6,568 nucleotides of DNA from an uncultured Saprospiraceae bacterium (lineage in GTDB: Bacteria; Bacteroidota; Bacteroidia; Chitinophagales; Saprospiraceae), in contig CALDEN010000285.1 in NCBI GenBank assembly GCA_937942405.1, forward strand, positions 1 through 6,568, written 5' to 3'. Below are positions 5,886-6,568 of the stretch, piece after piece (within the stretch, counting starts at the first letter, position 1; each line of letters begins with the position of its first letter). The notes beneath the pieces are model-generated. The model was given only the letters and a program-made list of their open reading frames with translations, did no database searches and was not told the DNA's origin. A program made the translations under genes and the position numbers.

Positions 5886-6568
5886 ATGTCAGGAAATTTA
5901 AAAGAGGTATTTCAATATTTTTTCAAGCTAGGCTTTGTGGCATTTGGTGGCCCTGCAGCTCATGTAGCGATGATGCAGGATGATCTCGTAGAGAAGAAGA
6001 AGTGGCTGACGTCGCAAGAGTTCCTAGACTATATGGGAGCGACTAATCTTATACCAGGACCTAACTCTACGGAGATGACCATGCACTGTGGGTATCATAG
6101 AGCAGGTGTTAAAGGACTGTTTGTAGCAGGATTTTCTTTTATATTTCCAGCTGTATGTCTGACGCTGCTAGTGGCTGTTTTTTTTGAAAAATTCAGCGAC
6201 ATCGCTTGGGTCGTTCCGATCGTAAATGGAATTAAAGCTGCAGTGATTTCTTTTATACTCGGAGCTATACTCAAGCTCGGGAAGAAAGCCGTTAAAAACT
6301 ATATACATGTACTGATCGCTCTCGGGGTGATAGCCTTGGCTTTTCTGGGAATTAATGAGGTAATACTTATACTCGGTGCTGGATTACTGATGGTGGTCAT
6401 CAGGCAAGCGATACGTAGAGATAAGTTAAGTTCGGTAGCCTTGTTTCCGCTGTTCTTTTTGGTAAAGACTCACTATACCCATATTAAGTTATTCTTGATT
6501 TTTTTGAAAGTAGGTTTAGTGCTGTTCGGAAGTGGGTATGTATTGTTTGCATATCTAGATGGAGAGCT
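5886..6568 (+). CDS. chrA: Chromate transporter ChrA, N-terminal part (truncated by the window end)
   Basis: The first 227 codons of a CHR-superfamily (PF02417-type) inner membrane transporter, which exports chromate in the characterised members. FGGP (20-23) followed by AAHVAMM, and LIPGPNSTE (55-63), are the signature motifs of the N-terminal half. Hydrophobic segments follow at about 77-100, 108-131, 141-172 and 184-194. At 206-224, FLKVGLVLFGSGYVLFAYL repeats the K-x-G-x-x-x-FG start of the second half. This is therefore a long-chain, two-domain ChrA, probably near 390 residues when complete. The frame is open to the edge with no stop. Only 16 bp separate its ATG from the preceding hairpin, so its own promoter is unclear: it must overlap the hairpin, or the gene depends on read-through. 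Chromate as substrate is family knowledge; some CHR members may carry other anions. Confidence 0.9.
   Translation, partial: MSGNLKEVFQYFFKLGFVAFGGPAAHVAMMQDDLVEKKKWLTSQEFLDYMGATNLIPGPNSTEMTMHCGYHRAGVKGLFVAGFSFIFPAVCLTLLVAVFFEKFSDIAWVVPIVNGIKAAVISFILGAILKLGKKAVKNYIHVLIALGVIALAFLGINEVILILGAGLLMVVIRQAIRRDKLSSVALFPLFFLVKTHYTHIKLFLIFLKVGLVLFGSGYVLFAYLDGE

Noticed and set aside
1..6568. CRISPR arrays, tRNA or rRNA genes, insertion sequences
   Set aside because: No regularly spaced long repeats, cloverleaf-like segments, transposase motifs or terminal inverted repeats were seen.

Overview
The window looks like a chromosomal segment of a marine or free-living Bacteroidota (Flavobacteriia/Saprospiria-like). 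The DNA is AT-rich. Several gene leaders lack a Shine-Dalgarno sequence and are A-rich before the ATG. Candidate promoters fit the Bacteroidota -7 consensus TAnnTTTG, and the proteins (an OprP/O-type porin, a retropepsin-like secreted protease, and a Na/Pi symporter fused to PhoU) resemble families common in that phylum. This placement is inferred from sequence character only.

Layout. Positions 1-135 (minus) hold a doubtful fragment with a Cys/His-rich peptide and no ATG. Positions 238-1290 (minus) encode an ArsM-type arsenite methyltransferase with all four arsenic-site cysteines. A roughly 320-bp divergent intergenic region follows. It contains a consensus -7 box for arsM, a CAATTA-type inverted repeat, and a striking array of four 11-bp units built on TTAA. 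Positions 1613-2491 (plus) encode a secreted two-lobed aspartyl protease with two DTG motifs. A second intergenic region (2492-2726) carries a related TTAA element just upstream of a promoter. Then come a phosphate-selective porin (2727-3938) and, 48 bp later, a Na+/phosphate cotransporter with a C-terminal PhoU-like domain (3987-5807). A strong 17-bp hairpin (5828-5869) closes that pair. The 5' part of a chromate transporter gene, chrA (5886 to the window end), follows.

How it fits together. The porin and the symporter make a complete two-membrane phosphate import route: outer membrane diffusion, then sodium-driven uptake with a regulatory PhoU-like tail. The 11-bp-phased repeats before the protease and before the porin share a 17-mer (15/17 match, opposite orientation). 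They have the architecture of a PhoB-type box (11-bp direct-repeat units next to the -35/-33 region). The main proposal is therefore a small phosphate-starvation regulon in which a secreted retropepsin-like protease is co-regulated with phosphate import. ArsM sits divergently beside it. Arsenate enters cells as a phosphate mimic, so arsenic methylation next to phosphate scavenging is a plausible functional coupling. With chrA at the right end, the window as a whole handles oxyanions (phosphate, arsenic, chromate). The regulatory and coupling statements are inference and untested.
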